The notes under the pieces were generated by a model. It made no database searches, was not told the origin of the DNA, and saw only the letters and a program-made list of their open reading frames with translations. From assembly GCF_026410385.1 (NCBI RefSeq), contig NZ_JAPMLT010000012.1, positions 1 to 64,000 of the forward strand: a stretch of 64,000 bases of DNA. Direction: 5' to 3'. A program made the position numbers and the translations under genes. Source of the stretch: Tumebacillus lacus (GTDB lineage Bacteria; Bacillota; Bacilli; Tumebacillales; Tumebacillaceae). Shown here one piece after another: positions 1 to 7,252 of the stretch. How positions within the stretch are numbered: position 1 is the first letter of the stretch; every line of letters begins with the position of its first letter.

Positions 1-43
1 GGAGAGTTGACTTGATTCTCCCGTTTTTCCTTTTCTGAATTCG

Positions 44-1234
44 CTATGAACGCTCGGCCATATTATCCGTCAACCTTTGGACATTAGACGCAGTCAGTTT
101 TCGGACAATATAGGGCGGTAATAACAGATACTCCATGAATAGTTCGGAATCACCAGACGACTTGTAATAACCTATCAAAAATTTGTAAGACAGATAACGT
201 ATATCTTTTTCACACTTATTATCATCTGCAACTGCCCGTGCATTCTCTGGAGAATTACGCAGAATGGAAAGAAGCAACATGTTTTTTGCCTTCAGCTTTG
301 GTAATTCGTAGCCTTCAAGATCGGATAGTGCTGACAAAATGATATCTTCTGCCTCCGCTTTCTCACCCAGTTTGATCAGGCATTTTGCCAGTTCTTTTTT
401 TGCTATGAAAGAAGAGATTGGATCTTGCTGTAGTTCTTCGAGAGCTAACACTAGCAAGTGCCTAGCCTCTTTATACTCCCTTAGCTTGAATTCGAAGTGA
501 GCCGCGTTGATGAGGGCTCTGCCGATGACGTTTGAATTATTTGACGAACGTGCGTACTTCAATGAGTCATAGGACACTTCTCTTGCTGTCTGGACCTCGC
601 CTAACGACTCTAAAAGCTTTGATCTTGAATAGGTGAGGGACGCGGATTTGATTGGGGTTGTAAGAAAATAATCTTCAACCATTGCCAGCAGTTCTGCGGC
701 CCTTGTAAAGTCCTTGCGAATGGTGTAGGTGGTGACAAGGTTGCTGATGATGGAGTATAGAAGATCCGTTTCACCGTACTTATCATAAATCGCCTTTGCG
801 AGATCGTACGCCTCTAACCACGCCTGATGAGCCGGTTCGTACTGGTGCAAATTCTTATGTGCCTGACCCAAGTAAAAAAGAGTTTTGCACCTTTCAGTCA
901 TGCCGATGGCGACTGATTGTAAGTGATTTGCTATCTCCAACGCTCGCTTGGGATCTCTCCCTTCATGCTTTAGCAATTGTTGAAGTTCGGAGAGCATCAA
1001 CCAGGTATCTTGTTGTTTGATACGTTCGACGGACAGTTTCAGATCAACACAAATCTTCTTTACTTCAAAATCATAGATCTCTCGGCCGCCATGCAACATC
1101 AATCGTAACGTTTCACGAGATACTCCTATGCGTTTTCCCATCGCTTGATGAGAGTAGGCGCTCCCCTTCTCTTTCATAATTTCTGCAATTCTTCTTCCCA
1201 AAGGAATATCTAAAGAGTCTTCACTCACTCTCAT
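44..1234 (-). CDS. HTH-TPR transcriptional regulator (RRNPP-like)
   Basis: A 396-residue protein. Residues about 10-75 form an XRE-like helix-turn-helix (SHQAMGKRIGVSRETLRLML), and the rest is a run of degenerate TPR helices (for example FYLGQAHKNLHQYEPAHQAW and LINAAHFEFKLREYKEARHL). This layout is that of RRNPP regulators, which bind secreted, re-imported peptides through the TPR domain. No such peptide gene fits in the 43 bases left downstream of the gene, but a secreted 53-residue peptide is encoded at 2410-2571 on the same strand. A promoter (TGTACA, 17 bp, TATAAT) lies just upstream. It could instead be a TPR regulator that senses no peptide. The family call is solid; the ligand is inferred. 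Confidence 0.8.
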   Translation of the reverse strand: MRVSEDSLDIPLGRRIAEIMKEKGSAYSHQAMGKRIGVSRETLRLMLHGGREIYDFEVKKICVDLKLSVERIKQQDTWLMLSELQQLLKHEGRDPKRALEIANHLQSVAIGMTERCKTLFYLGQAHKNLHQYEPAHQAWLEAYDLAKAIYDKYGETDLLYSIISNLVTTYTIRKDFTRAAELLAMVEDYFLTTPIKSASLTYSRSKLLESLGEVQTAREVSYDSLKYARSSNNSNVIGRALINAAHFEFKLREYKEARHLLVLALEELQQDPISSFIAKKELAKCLIKLGEKAEAEDIILSALSDLEGYELPKLKAKNMLLLSILRNSPENARAVADDNKCEKDIRYLSYKFLIGYYKSSGDSELFMEYLLLPPYIVRKLTASNVQRLTDNMAERS

Positions 1235-1282
1235 TATGAACCTCCCGCATTAGAAAGGCGACCTCTATATAACACGTTAGTA

Positions 1283-1311
1283 ATTATAATGCATATTTAT
1301 TTTACTGTACA
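1283..1311 (-). promoter_or_regulatory. Sigma-A-type promoter of the HTH-TPR regulator
   Basis: On the minus strand, TGTACA (1306-1311) and TATAAT (1283-1288) are separated by 17 bp, about 50 bp upstream of the start codon. The -35 region contains TACAGTA, which also occurs in the promoter region of the small peptide gene near 2620. That could mark a shared regulator site, which is inference. Confidence 0.55.
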
Positions 1312-1373
1312 TGTATTCGGATTATCGCCTCTGGCAGAGAATTTCTTTTGTAGGCTACTCCATCATGTATCCG

Positions 1374-1817
1374 TTATTTTATTTCTACACATGGTCGCGG
1401 CAAGCACAGCGTCTCCAGCGATTCGTATATGTCATCTCCAAATTTGGAAATATGATAGCCTGTCATTCCGAAAAGTTTTCCGCTTTCAGAAATAAACATG
1501 ATCATATTACCCCGGCAAGCTTCACCTATCACGACCAGTGATTCACCGATTCTGTCCTCAAACTCTTCAAAATCCTCGTACTCATACGCATCTCCCAATG
1601 CTCGATGAGGATTGAAATGAAAACTCTCAACAAAATCATTGAGAGGATATGAAAATTCTATACCCGCAAACATCTCCAGAACTCTCTTCGCAGCAGGAAA
1701 AACCGGGAACCCCCTCCCTTCGAGGAATTCTACGAAATCGGAAATGTCACGACTATGATTTGATGACCACCCCGAATCAGAAAGTACACGTATCGTTTTC
1801 TCTGAAATTCCACTCAT
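1374..1817 (-). CDS. SUKH-3 family immunity protein
   Basis: A 147-residue protein with the SUKH-3 pattern: an N-terminal SGW motif, then VEFLEGRGFPVFPAAKRVLE, and a C-terminal VVIGEACRGNMIMFISESGK followed by G-x-x-GYHISKFGDD. SUKH proteins are usually immunity proteins for polymorphic or contact-dependent toxins. No toxin gene is visible next to it, so this is an orphan or its partner lies left of the window. Start: ATG preceded by GGAGGTGCTGAA. The gene is AT-rich relative to the core genes further right, in line with acquisition by transfer. Confidence 0.7.
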   Translation of the reverse strand: MSGISEKTIRVLSDSGWSSNHSRDISDFVEFLEGRGFPVFPAAKRVLEMFAGIEFSYPLNDFVESFHFNPHRALGDAYEYEDFEEFEDRIGESLVVIGEACRGNMIMFISESGKLFGMTGYHISKFGDDIYESLETLCLPRPCVEIK

Positions 1818-1912
1818 TTCAGCACCTCCACCTGCTCGTCCTCAGAAAGTGAAAAGCCCTACATCGGTCTTTTTGTGTACCAGATTTTATCGAGGTGTTT
1901 GGTCACGAGCAC

Positions 1913-2221
1913 TCAACTCCAAAATATCTGATGCAACTCTGATTTAATCTGATCCACTGCCTTGTTGGCTTCGATCCGGGTATCAAAGTCTTCGTCCCAT
2001 AGATAGAAATCTGACAGACCTGCATGTGGAACAGTCAATCCGCGATAAGTAGAAAATAGCTCTTGAAAGAGAAGATCGTCCGGAAGGTTACGCTCTTCTA
2101 TCAATGCAAGAGAATGATGAACGTTTCGCAGTAGATATTTTGCCTGATCTGAACCTTCCTGCTGAAGAATATCTGTTAGTTCCAAGTACAAGACGGACAA
2201 CCGTTCAATCTTTTCGCGCAT
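1913..2221 (-). CDS. Small acidic protein of unknown function
   Basis: 102 residues from an ATG preceded by GAAGAGGAGTGCGT; an in-frame GTG two codons upstream is less well placed. The protein is helical and acidic, with the stretch LFQELFSTYRGLTVPHAGLS and an aromatic/acidic patch YLWDEDFDTR. I do not recognise the family. It sits directly upstream of the SUKH-3 gene on the same strand, in an AT-rich stretch, so a second orphan immunity protein is possible. That rests on position only. Confidence 0.6.
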   Translation of the reverse strand: MREKIERLSVLYLELTDILQQEGSDQAKYLLRNVHHSLALIEERNLPDDLLFQELFSTYRGLTVPHAGLSDFYLWDEDFDTRIEANKAVDQIKSELHQIFWS

Positions 2222-2290
2222 ACGCACTCCTCTTCGAGTGTTTTTCCATTATTATACGTCTTTTCAACACCAACGGTTTCACATGCATAT

Positions 2291-2337
2291 AAAAGAGCCT
2301 ATCTACTCGATGCAGAAAGGCTCTTCCTCATTTTCTT
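2291..2337. terminator. Terminator-like hairpin repeat, copy 1
   Basis: AAAAGAGCC and GGCTCTT arms enclose a variant of the TTCTACTCGATGTAGAAA core, followed by CCTCATTTTCTTA. It is one of five related hairpins between 2.3 and 6.1 kb. It lies between the small peptide gene and the 102-residue protein. Confidence 0.6.
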
Positions 2338-2356
2338 ACAGTTTGCTGACGATAAC

Positions 2357-2390
2357 GCAAAAAATCCCCTTGCCGAATAGTCAGGGGATT
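2357..2390 (-). terminator. Rho-independent terminator of the small peptide gene
   Basis: On the minus strand, AATCCCCT and AGGGGATT arms are followed by TTTTTTGCG, starting about 20 bp past the stop codon of the 53-residue peptide gene. This supports the peptide gene being its own transcription unit. Confidence 0.65.
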
Positions 2391-2409
2391 CAGTTGCTAT
2401 GACGCTTCC

Positions 2410-2571
2410 CTAACCTGCCATCACTAGATTCGGGGGAACGTACTCTGCAATTTCATAATCGCTACTTGAAAATGGGTTCGGTGGAACGTACTGGGCATTA
2501 TTTGAAGCAACGTTTAAGGCAGCCAACCCCATCCCAAATACTACGGCGCAGATCACTAGATACTTTTTCAC
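2410..2571 (-). CDS. Secreted 53-residue pro-peptide with YVPPN repeats, candidate signalling peptide
   Basis: Short GTG-initiated ORF with a strong ribosome binding site (GAGGAGGAATTATAG before GTG). Residues 1-25 are KKYLVICAVVFGMGLAALNV-like: basic start, hydrophobic core, then a small-residue region, as in a Sec signal peptide. The exported part carries two copies of YVPPN (residues 28-32 and 44-48) and ends LVMAG. Small, exported and repeat-bearing is the form of Phr/PapR-type pheromone precursors, and an HTH-TPR regulator lies 1.2 kb downstream. It has its own terminator (2357-2390) and an inverted repeat over its promoter region. The coding call is good; the signalling role is inference. 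A small secreted structural peptide is the alternative. Confidence 0.6.
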   Translation of the reverse strand: MKKYLVICAVVFGMGLAALNVASNNAQYVPPNPFSSSDYEIAEYVPPNLVMAG

Positions 2572-2606
2572 CTATAATTCCTCCTCATCTAAAATATCAT
2601 CGACAC

Positions 2607-2623
2607 TTAACAGTGTACTGTAA
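2607..2623 (-). promoter_or_regulatory. Inverted repeat over the peptide-gene promoter region
   Basis: ACAGT-GT-ACTGT is a perfect inverted repeat flanked by TTA and AA, 35-50 bp upstream of the GTG start. A weak -35 (TTACAG on the minus strand) overlaps it; the -10 is poor. It is a plausible operator, possibly for the nearby HTH-TPR regulator, whose own promoter also contains TACAGTA. Confidence 0.35.
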
Positions 2624-2720
2624 CACCTTCTGCGAGTCACCCGCTTCTACGTACTGTTTCTTAAAATCTTGCAGTCAGTCTTTGTGAGGTCATGTGAAGT
2701 GTCTTGGGTGGCCACTGATG

Positions 2721-2765
2721 AAAAGAGCCTTCTCACTCCATCGAGTGGAAAGGCTCTTATTTTTC
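2721..2765. terminator. Terminator-like hairpin repeat, copy 2
   Basis: AAAAGAGCC and GGCTCTTA arms with an inner CACTCCATCGAGTG stem. It directly follows the stop codon of the secreted repeat protein and has T-rich flanks on both strands, so it can work in either direction. It belongs to the same family as the hairpins at 2291, 4077, 4160 and 6082. Confidence 0.7.
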
Positions 2766-3956
2766 CTACTGAATCGATCTGACCATGATCTGCGGTGCCG
2801 CTTTATCCCCAGTCGTCGATTGTGCAAGCGCACCTGCCGTGCCGAGTTTCACCAAGAAATAGTCGCGGTTGGTGGTGGCGAACGTTTCGGTGTATCCGCC
2901 GAGTACGTAGCCGCCGTCTGCGGTCTGGTTCAAAGTGTAGAGGAATTCGCCCAGATTCCCGCCGTATGCGTTTTGCCACGAGATGGCACCGGTCGAGGTG
3001 GTCTTCACCAGATACATATCGAAGTCGGTGTAGTCGAACGAGTAGTACCCGCCGAGCAGGTAGCCGCCGTCGCTGGTTTGGAAGACGGTGTGCGCCGCGT
3101 CAGTGTAGGACGAGCCGCCATAGATCTTCTGCCATTGCGAATTGCCGAACGTGTCGGTCTTGATCAGGTACGCGTCGTTGGACGTGCTCGTTTGATAGCG
3201 GCCGGCGATGATGTAGCCGCCGTCGGTCGTTTGCTGGACCGCGTTGCCCATGTCGGTCTGCGTGCCGCCGTATGTTTTCTGCCATTTCAGGTTGCCGTAT
3301 GCGTCCGTTTTGACCACGTACACGTCGCTGGTGTACGGCTGAGTGGCATACGACCACGAGGTGCCTGCCAAGATGTAGCCGCCGTCGCTGGTTTGTTGCA
3401 GGGCGTTGTCAAACTCGCCCGGAATGTCGGCTTTGGCCCCGCCGAACGTTTTTTCCCATTGGAAGTTGCCGGTTGCGTCCACTTTCAGCAACCACATATC
3501 TTCCCCGGTCGCAGAGCCGTTGTTCACGTAACCGGAGACGATGTAGCCGCCGTCTTTCGTCGGTTGGACGGTGGAAGCACGACGAGCTTGGGCAAATTGC
3601 TGCTCCCACAGGAGCGTGCCTGCATCGTCGTATTTAGCAAGATACGCGTTGTTGCCCAAGTATCCGGAGACGATAAAACCGCCGCCGCTCACTTTTTTGA
3701 TGCACATCAATTCAGCCGCGTTCTGGACCGCCCAGACCAGATTGCCAACGGCGTCCGTCTGCATCAAGTAGTTGCCCCCGACACCTGCATAGCCGCCATC
3801 CACCGTTTGCACCACGGAATGGAAATGCTCATAGCCGCCTGCATCATACGAGGCGCTCCACTCGACCGCAGGCGGGGTGGCCGCTTGAGCGGCGGTCGTT
3901 CCGACCACGAGACTTGCTGTTGCCAGTAAGGAAATCGCGAGCTTTTTCGTAAACAA
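2766..3956 (-). CDS. Secreted beta-propeller-like repeat protein
   Basis: 396 residues starting at TTG, with GAGGAG about 10 bp upstream. It has a classical signal peptide (KKLAISLLATASLVVG, cleavage near AQA-AT). The mature part is about seven imperfect repeats of 45-55 residues built on QTxDGGYIxxG, xxYLVKTDxxGNxxWQKxYGG. This pattern occurs in secreted bacterial and archaeal repeat proteins predicted to fold as beta-propellers. No enzymatic motif is visible. The role is unknown; it is probably extracellular binding or a surface function. Its GC content is closer to core genes than its flanks. Confidence 0.75.
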   Translation of the reverse strand: MFTKKLAISLLATASLVVGTTAAQAATPPAVEWSASYDAGGYEHFHSVVQTVDGGYAGVGGNYLMQTDAVGNLVWAVQNAAELMCIKKVSGGGFIVSGYLGNNAYLAKYDDAGTLLWEQQFAQARRASTVQPTKDGGYIVSGYVNNGSATGEDMWLLKVDATGNFQWEKTFGGAKADIPGEFDNALQQTSDGGYILAGTSWSYATQPYTSDVYVVKTDAYGNLKWQKTYGGTQTDMGNAVQQTTDGGYIIAGRYQTSTSNDAYLIKTDTFGNSQWQKIYGGSSYTDAAHTVFQTSDGGYLLGGYYSFDYTDFDMYLVKTTSTGAISWQNAYGGNLGEFLYTLNQTADGGYVLGGYTETFATTNRDYFLVKLGTAGALAQSTTGDKAAPQIMVRSIQ

Positions 3957-4159
3957 AACACATCAACTCCTCTATGATTATTTCTGTTTGTAATAATACT
4001 TTTTATATAAATAATAGCCAATGATGTTTTATATAAAATAATAATGATAAAGACATAATGTCAAGAAATCGAAACAAATAGACCTCTCTGCTCATATGCA
4101 GAATGGCCTTTCACCTATTTTCTTACTAGTCGAGGTACTCTAAGGATGCAGTACACAGG
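3957..4159. other. Gene-free AT-rich spacer
   Basis: AT-rich sequence upstream of the secreted repeat protein, probably holding its promoter. It contains a degenerate hairpin repeat (4077-4111) with no gene end beside it. I see no coding signal. Confidence 0.5.
4077..4111. repeat. Terminator-like hairpin repeat, copy 3 (degenerate)
   Basis: TAGACC-TCT-CTGCTCATATGCAG-AATGGCCTTT followed by CACCTATTTTCTTA matches the other copies in core and trailing sequence, but its outer arms pair poorly and no gene ends here. It looks like the remnant of a terminator whose gene has been lost. Confidence 0.5.
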
Positions 4160-4195
4160 AAAAAAGCCCTTCTACTTGGATGTAGAAAGGCTTTT
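4160..4195 (-). terminator. Terminator-like hairpin repeat, copy 4, behind the leuB fragment
   Basis: AAAAAAGCCCTTCTACTTGGATGTAGAAAGGCTTTTT, split as AAAAAGCC and GGCTTTTT arms. It sits at the same distance from the leuB-fragment stop codon as copy 5 sits from intact leuB, so it was copied together with the gene end. Confidence 0.7.
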
Positions 4196-4206
4196 TCTCT
4201 TACTTC

Positions 4207-4450
4207 TTACCCAGCAACCCTCGCCGCCAGTTTCAGCACTTCTTCTGCCACCAGACTCCCCATCTCCGAGGTGGTCACCGCTTCGGTGCCCACCTTCGTC
4301 ATGTCGCGGGTGCGGTAGCCTTCCTCCAGCACGCGGAACACAGCCGCTTCCACCGCGTCTGCTTCCCACCCGAAGGAGTGGCGCAACATCATCGCGGTCG
4401 AGAGGATCGTCCCAATCGGGTTCGAGAGCCCGAGGCCCGCGATATCCGGT
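4207..4450 (-). pseudogene. Truncated duplicate of the leuB 3' end
   Basis: On the minus strand this encodes the last ~80 residues of 3-isopropylmalate dehydrogenase (IAGLGLSNPIGTILS, MMLRHSFGWEADAVEAAVFR, ending VLKLAARVAG and a stop). It is nearly identical to the 3' end of intact leuB at 6135-6384, apart from a 6-bp deletion (one TCTGCT unit) and scattered substitutions. Homology stops abruptly at 4450 (GATATCCGGT then CAAGAGGCG). The catalytic N-terminal part is absent, so it cannot be functional. Together with hairpin copy 4 it forms a direct repeat of about 290 bp bracketing 1.6 kb of foreign-looking DNA. Confidence 0.9.
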
Positions 4451-4472
4451 CAAGAGGCGCCTTTTTCACCAG

Positions 4473-5651
4473 TCAATACAACAACGAAAACCTCCAAAAC
4501 GTATCCCACCCGTGAATGTCGACCTGCTGACGTTTCATCTCACCAGTCCTAGTATCCACAAGGTACCGTTTCGCTGTATCCGGTTCCCCTTTCGCAATCG
4601 AGATGAACGACACCTGCTGACCGGGCAGCCCGATCAATTCTAGATTCGTAAAATGTTCCGCTGTCGTTGGCAACAGAGTCCTGACCTGCCGAGAGTCCAG
4701 GTCCATCGTGTCGATCTGCCCATCGGTTCCATTAAAATCACGATACCTCAAAAATGCCACTTTCTCCGAGCCTGGCACCCACGTCACTCGCCCGATGGCA
4801 CCATCCTTACCATCCATTGTATAGATTCTTTGTGACGCACCTTTCTCCAAATCGAGCACCCAAATTCCTGACCCAAGAAACAATTTCTCCCCTTCAAATG
4901 CACTGTCCCGGCAGAGTGTCATACTATACACGATCCGCTTTCCATCGGGTGAGACCATCGGCGCGGAGATCTTCACATACAGCCTAGCCCCCACCCTTTT
5001 GAGCGGCACCGATGACCCGCCGTGTCGTTTGATCAACTCATCCAATTCCAGCTGACTTTGTAGGCTCTTGCCAGTCCGCCATTCATCCGTTGAAGCCATA
5101 TTTGCTGGCACGTACCAATGCCCGCCCTGCACCAGATCCCTGATCTCCCCAGTTTCCGCATCCAACATCCTGATCTTCTGATACCCATAACTATTTTTCA
5201 AATCGTTCGTCACAAATAACAGACTCCGACCGTCAGACAACCAAGAGACATACAGCACATCAAACGGATCTTAGACATCCCGAAAATACTCCCGAGTCGT
5301 CTCCTCTTTCAACGACCGAACCACCAAATAGCGATTCCGATCCGTCTTCCACTGCGTATAGGCGGCATACCGACCATTTGGGCTGACCGCGCCGTAATTA
5401 TTAGCCGTATAATTTTCGAGCTTCAAAATATCCTCCGTCACATTGTGAACAGGATCGTAAGCCACAAGCACACTGTCGTTCGGGTTTTCCTTTGACACAG
5501 GCATGATCCCGGTCAGCCACCCGCTGTAATGGACAGGTGCAGTCGTTTGGAAAGTTTGAAGCCCGAAAAAGAGACCAATGGACAACAGAACAATACCCAA
5601 CAAAAAAAACCAGCGATACCTTTGCAAGTAAATTTCAAAACCCTTTTTCAT
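4473..5651 (-). pseudogene. Membrane-anchored TolB-like protein gene, broken by an in-frame TAA
   Basis: Two ORFs, 5271-5651 and the sequence from 5270 down to 4473, are in the same frame and separated only by TAA (YFRDV, stop, DPFDVLYVSWLSDGRSLLFV). Together they would make a protein of about 390 residues: an N-terminal membrane anchor (WFFLLGIVLLSIGLFFGLQ), then TolB/WD40-like blades (AVSPNGRYAAYTQW, VSWLSDGRSLLFV, MVSPDGKRIVYSM, VTWVPGSEKVAFL). Start: ATG preceded by GGGGAGGAATTTGC. The rest of the frame is intact, so the stop is either a recent nonsense mutation, a sequence error or a readthrough site. The function is unknown. It lies between the two copies of the leuB 3' end. Confidence 0.75.
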
Positions 5652-5674
5652 GCAAATTCCTCCCCAAAAATACA

Positions 5675-5716
5675 TCAGAGGCCATTACATGACAAAATAC
5701 TCATTGACTTTCCCAT
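5675..5716 (-). CDS. Possible 13-codon leader peptide
   Basis: Upstream of the TolB-like gene, GGAGGGGTTCT precedes ATG for a 13-residue peptide MGKSMSILSCNGL ending in TGA. The TGA overlaps an ATG (TGATG) that opens the same frame as the TolB-like gene. The ribosome binding site is good but the ORF is very short. It may be a coupled leader or chance. Confidence 0.3.
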   Translation of the reverse strand: MGKSMSILSCNGL

Positions 5717-6081
5717 AGAACCCCTCCGTTTATAAATATATAAATACTTAGTAAGACATCAGTATCCTTCTGTTTTTTCCTAATAAATTCGAACCTATAT
5801 TTATAACAGCTTCCAAACTATATCACTAACTACTCATATCGAGAATGAACTAACCTCCGCATGAAAGTATAGCCGCTCAATATCCCTGTCGGGAAAACAG
5901 AGCGACTATCTCATTTTCAATGGCGGAGAAATTTATGATAGATTGTCGCATGCTAGATAAAAGCAAACCCGCCTACGCTAACTTTTAATCAATGGGGCCC
6001 ACCGATACCCCTGTATGAACCCTGCACGATAAACGCAATGATCGTTTTTGATGGACCTCATGCAGATTCGTTCACCACATG
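5717..6081. other. Gene-free AT-rich region
   Basis: About 360 bp with no convincing ORF on either strand. The left part (TATATATTTATAAA on the minus strand near 5730-5745) could serve as promoter for the TolB-like gene. The right part runs up to the leuB terminator. The composition is well below that of the core genes. Confidence 0.5.
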
Positions 6082-6118
6082 AAAAAGAGCCCTTCTACTC
6101 GATGTAGAAAGGCTCTTT
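6082..6118 (-). terminator. leuB operon terminator (hairpin repeat, copy 5)
   Basis: AAAAAGAGCCCTTCTACTCG / ATGTAGAAAGGCTCTTT hairpin starting about 17 bp past the leuB stop codon, with a T-rich flank on the minus strand. It is the likely end of the long minus-strand operon. Confidence 0.75.
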
Positions 6119-6134
6119 CCTCTTACTCTACTTT

Positions 6135-7223
6135 TTACCCAGCAACCTTCGCCGACATCTTCAACACTTCCTCCGCCACCAAACTCCCCATCTCCGAGGT
6201 GGTCACTGCTTCCGTCCCCACTTTCGTCATGTCGCGAGTGCGGTAGCCTTCCTCCAGCACGCGGAACACAGCCGCTTCCACCGCGTCTGCTTCTGCTTCC
6301 CACCCGAAGGAGTGGCGCAGCATCATCGCGGCCGAGAGGATCGTCCCAATCGGGTTCGAGAGCCCAAGTCCCGCGATATCCGGTGCGGAGCCGTGGATCG
6401 GCTCATACAGGGACACGTCCGGGCCGAGCGATGCAGACGGGATCATGCCGATGGAGCCGGCCAGCATCGACGCTTCGTCGGAGAGAATGTCGCCGAACAG
6501 ATTCTCCGTGACGAGCACGTCAAACTGGCTCGGGCTGCGCATCATCTGCATGGCGGCGTTGTCGATCAGCAAGTGGTGGACTTTGACATCCGGGTACTCC
6601 GGAGCGAGATCACCCACGATCTCCCGCCAGAGGCCGGACGTGGTCATCACGTTTGCTTTGTCGACGGAGTGCAGGATCTTGCGGCGTTTCTGCGCCGTTT
6701 CAAATCCGGCGCGGACGACGCGCTCGATCTGGCTGGCGGTGTAGGTGCAGGTGTCGTACGCCTGCCACTCGCCGTTTGCTCGGCTACGGCCGCGCTCGCC
6801 ATAGTAGATGCCCGCGGTCAGTTCGCGGACGATGACGAGGTCGGTGCCTTTTGCGAGCTCCGGGCGCAGCGGGCAGTAGGACAGCAGGACGTCGTGGACG
6901 CGGACGGGGCGCAGGTTGGCGTAGACGTCCAGATCTGCACGCAGCCGCAAGATGCCGCGTTCCGGTCGTTGCTCCAAGGGCAGAGCGTCCCAGCGGGGAC
7001 CGCCCACCGCACCGAGCAGGATGGCGGACGAACGGCGGATGCCGGCTGCGGTCACCTCCGGATACGGGTCTCCGCACTCGTCGATGCCCGCACCTCCAAA
7101 GGGATAGCTCTCGAACGTCATCTCCCGTCCATAAGCCGCTCCTACCGCCGCCAACACTTTTTTCGCCTCGGCGATCACTTCCGGTCCGATGCCGTCACCC
7201 GGCAACAGTGCGATGGATTTCAT
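6135..7223 (-). CDS. leuB: 3-isopropylmalate dehydrogenase (LeuB-type)
   Basis: 362 residues, the usual LeuB length. The N-terminus ALLPGDGIGPEV, the substrate region RPERGILRLRADLDVYANLRP, VRELTAGIYYGER, the conserved VDKANV, and the nucleotide region LYEPIHGSAPDIAGLG are all present. It catalyses NAD-dependent oxidation and decarboxylation of a 3-alkylmalate to a 2-oxoacid in the cytoplasm. The E-x-G-I/L-L segment that contacts the substrate side chain is close to canonical LeuB, so isopropylmalate is the default substrate. It is the last gene of the operon with leuC and leuD, separated from them by an amidohydrolase. Its 3' end is duplicated at 4207-4450. Confidence 0.92.
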   Translation of the reverse strand: MKSIALLPGDGIGPEVIAEAKKVLAAVGAAYGREMTFESYPFGGAGIDECGDPYPEVTAAGIRRSSAILLGAVGGPRWDALPLEQRPERGILRLRADLDVYANLRPVRVHDVLLSYCPLRPELAKGTDLVIVRELTAGIYYGERGRSRANGEWQAYDTCTYTASQIERVVRAGFETAQKRRKILHSVDKANVMTTSGLWREIVGDLAPEYPDVKVHHLLIDNAAMQMMRSPSQFDVLVTENLFGDILSDEASMLAGSIGMIPSASLGPDVSLYEPIHGSAPDIAGLGLSNPIGTILSAAMMLRHSFGWEAEADAVEAAVFRVLEEGYRTRDMTKVGTEAVTTSEMGSLVAEEVLKMSAKVAG

Positions 7224-7252
7224 AAGGGTCTCCTGCCTTTCTCTCTGTGGTT

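Noticed and set aside
4207-4450. The leuB fragment as an insertion-sequence end or a functional short gene
   Set aside because: No transposase, inverted ends or target duplication are visible, and the fragment lacks the catalytic N-terminal domain.
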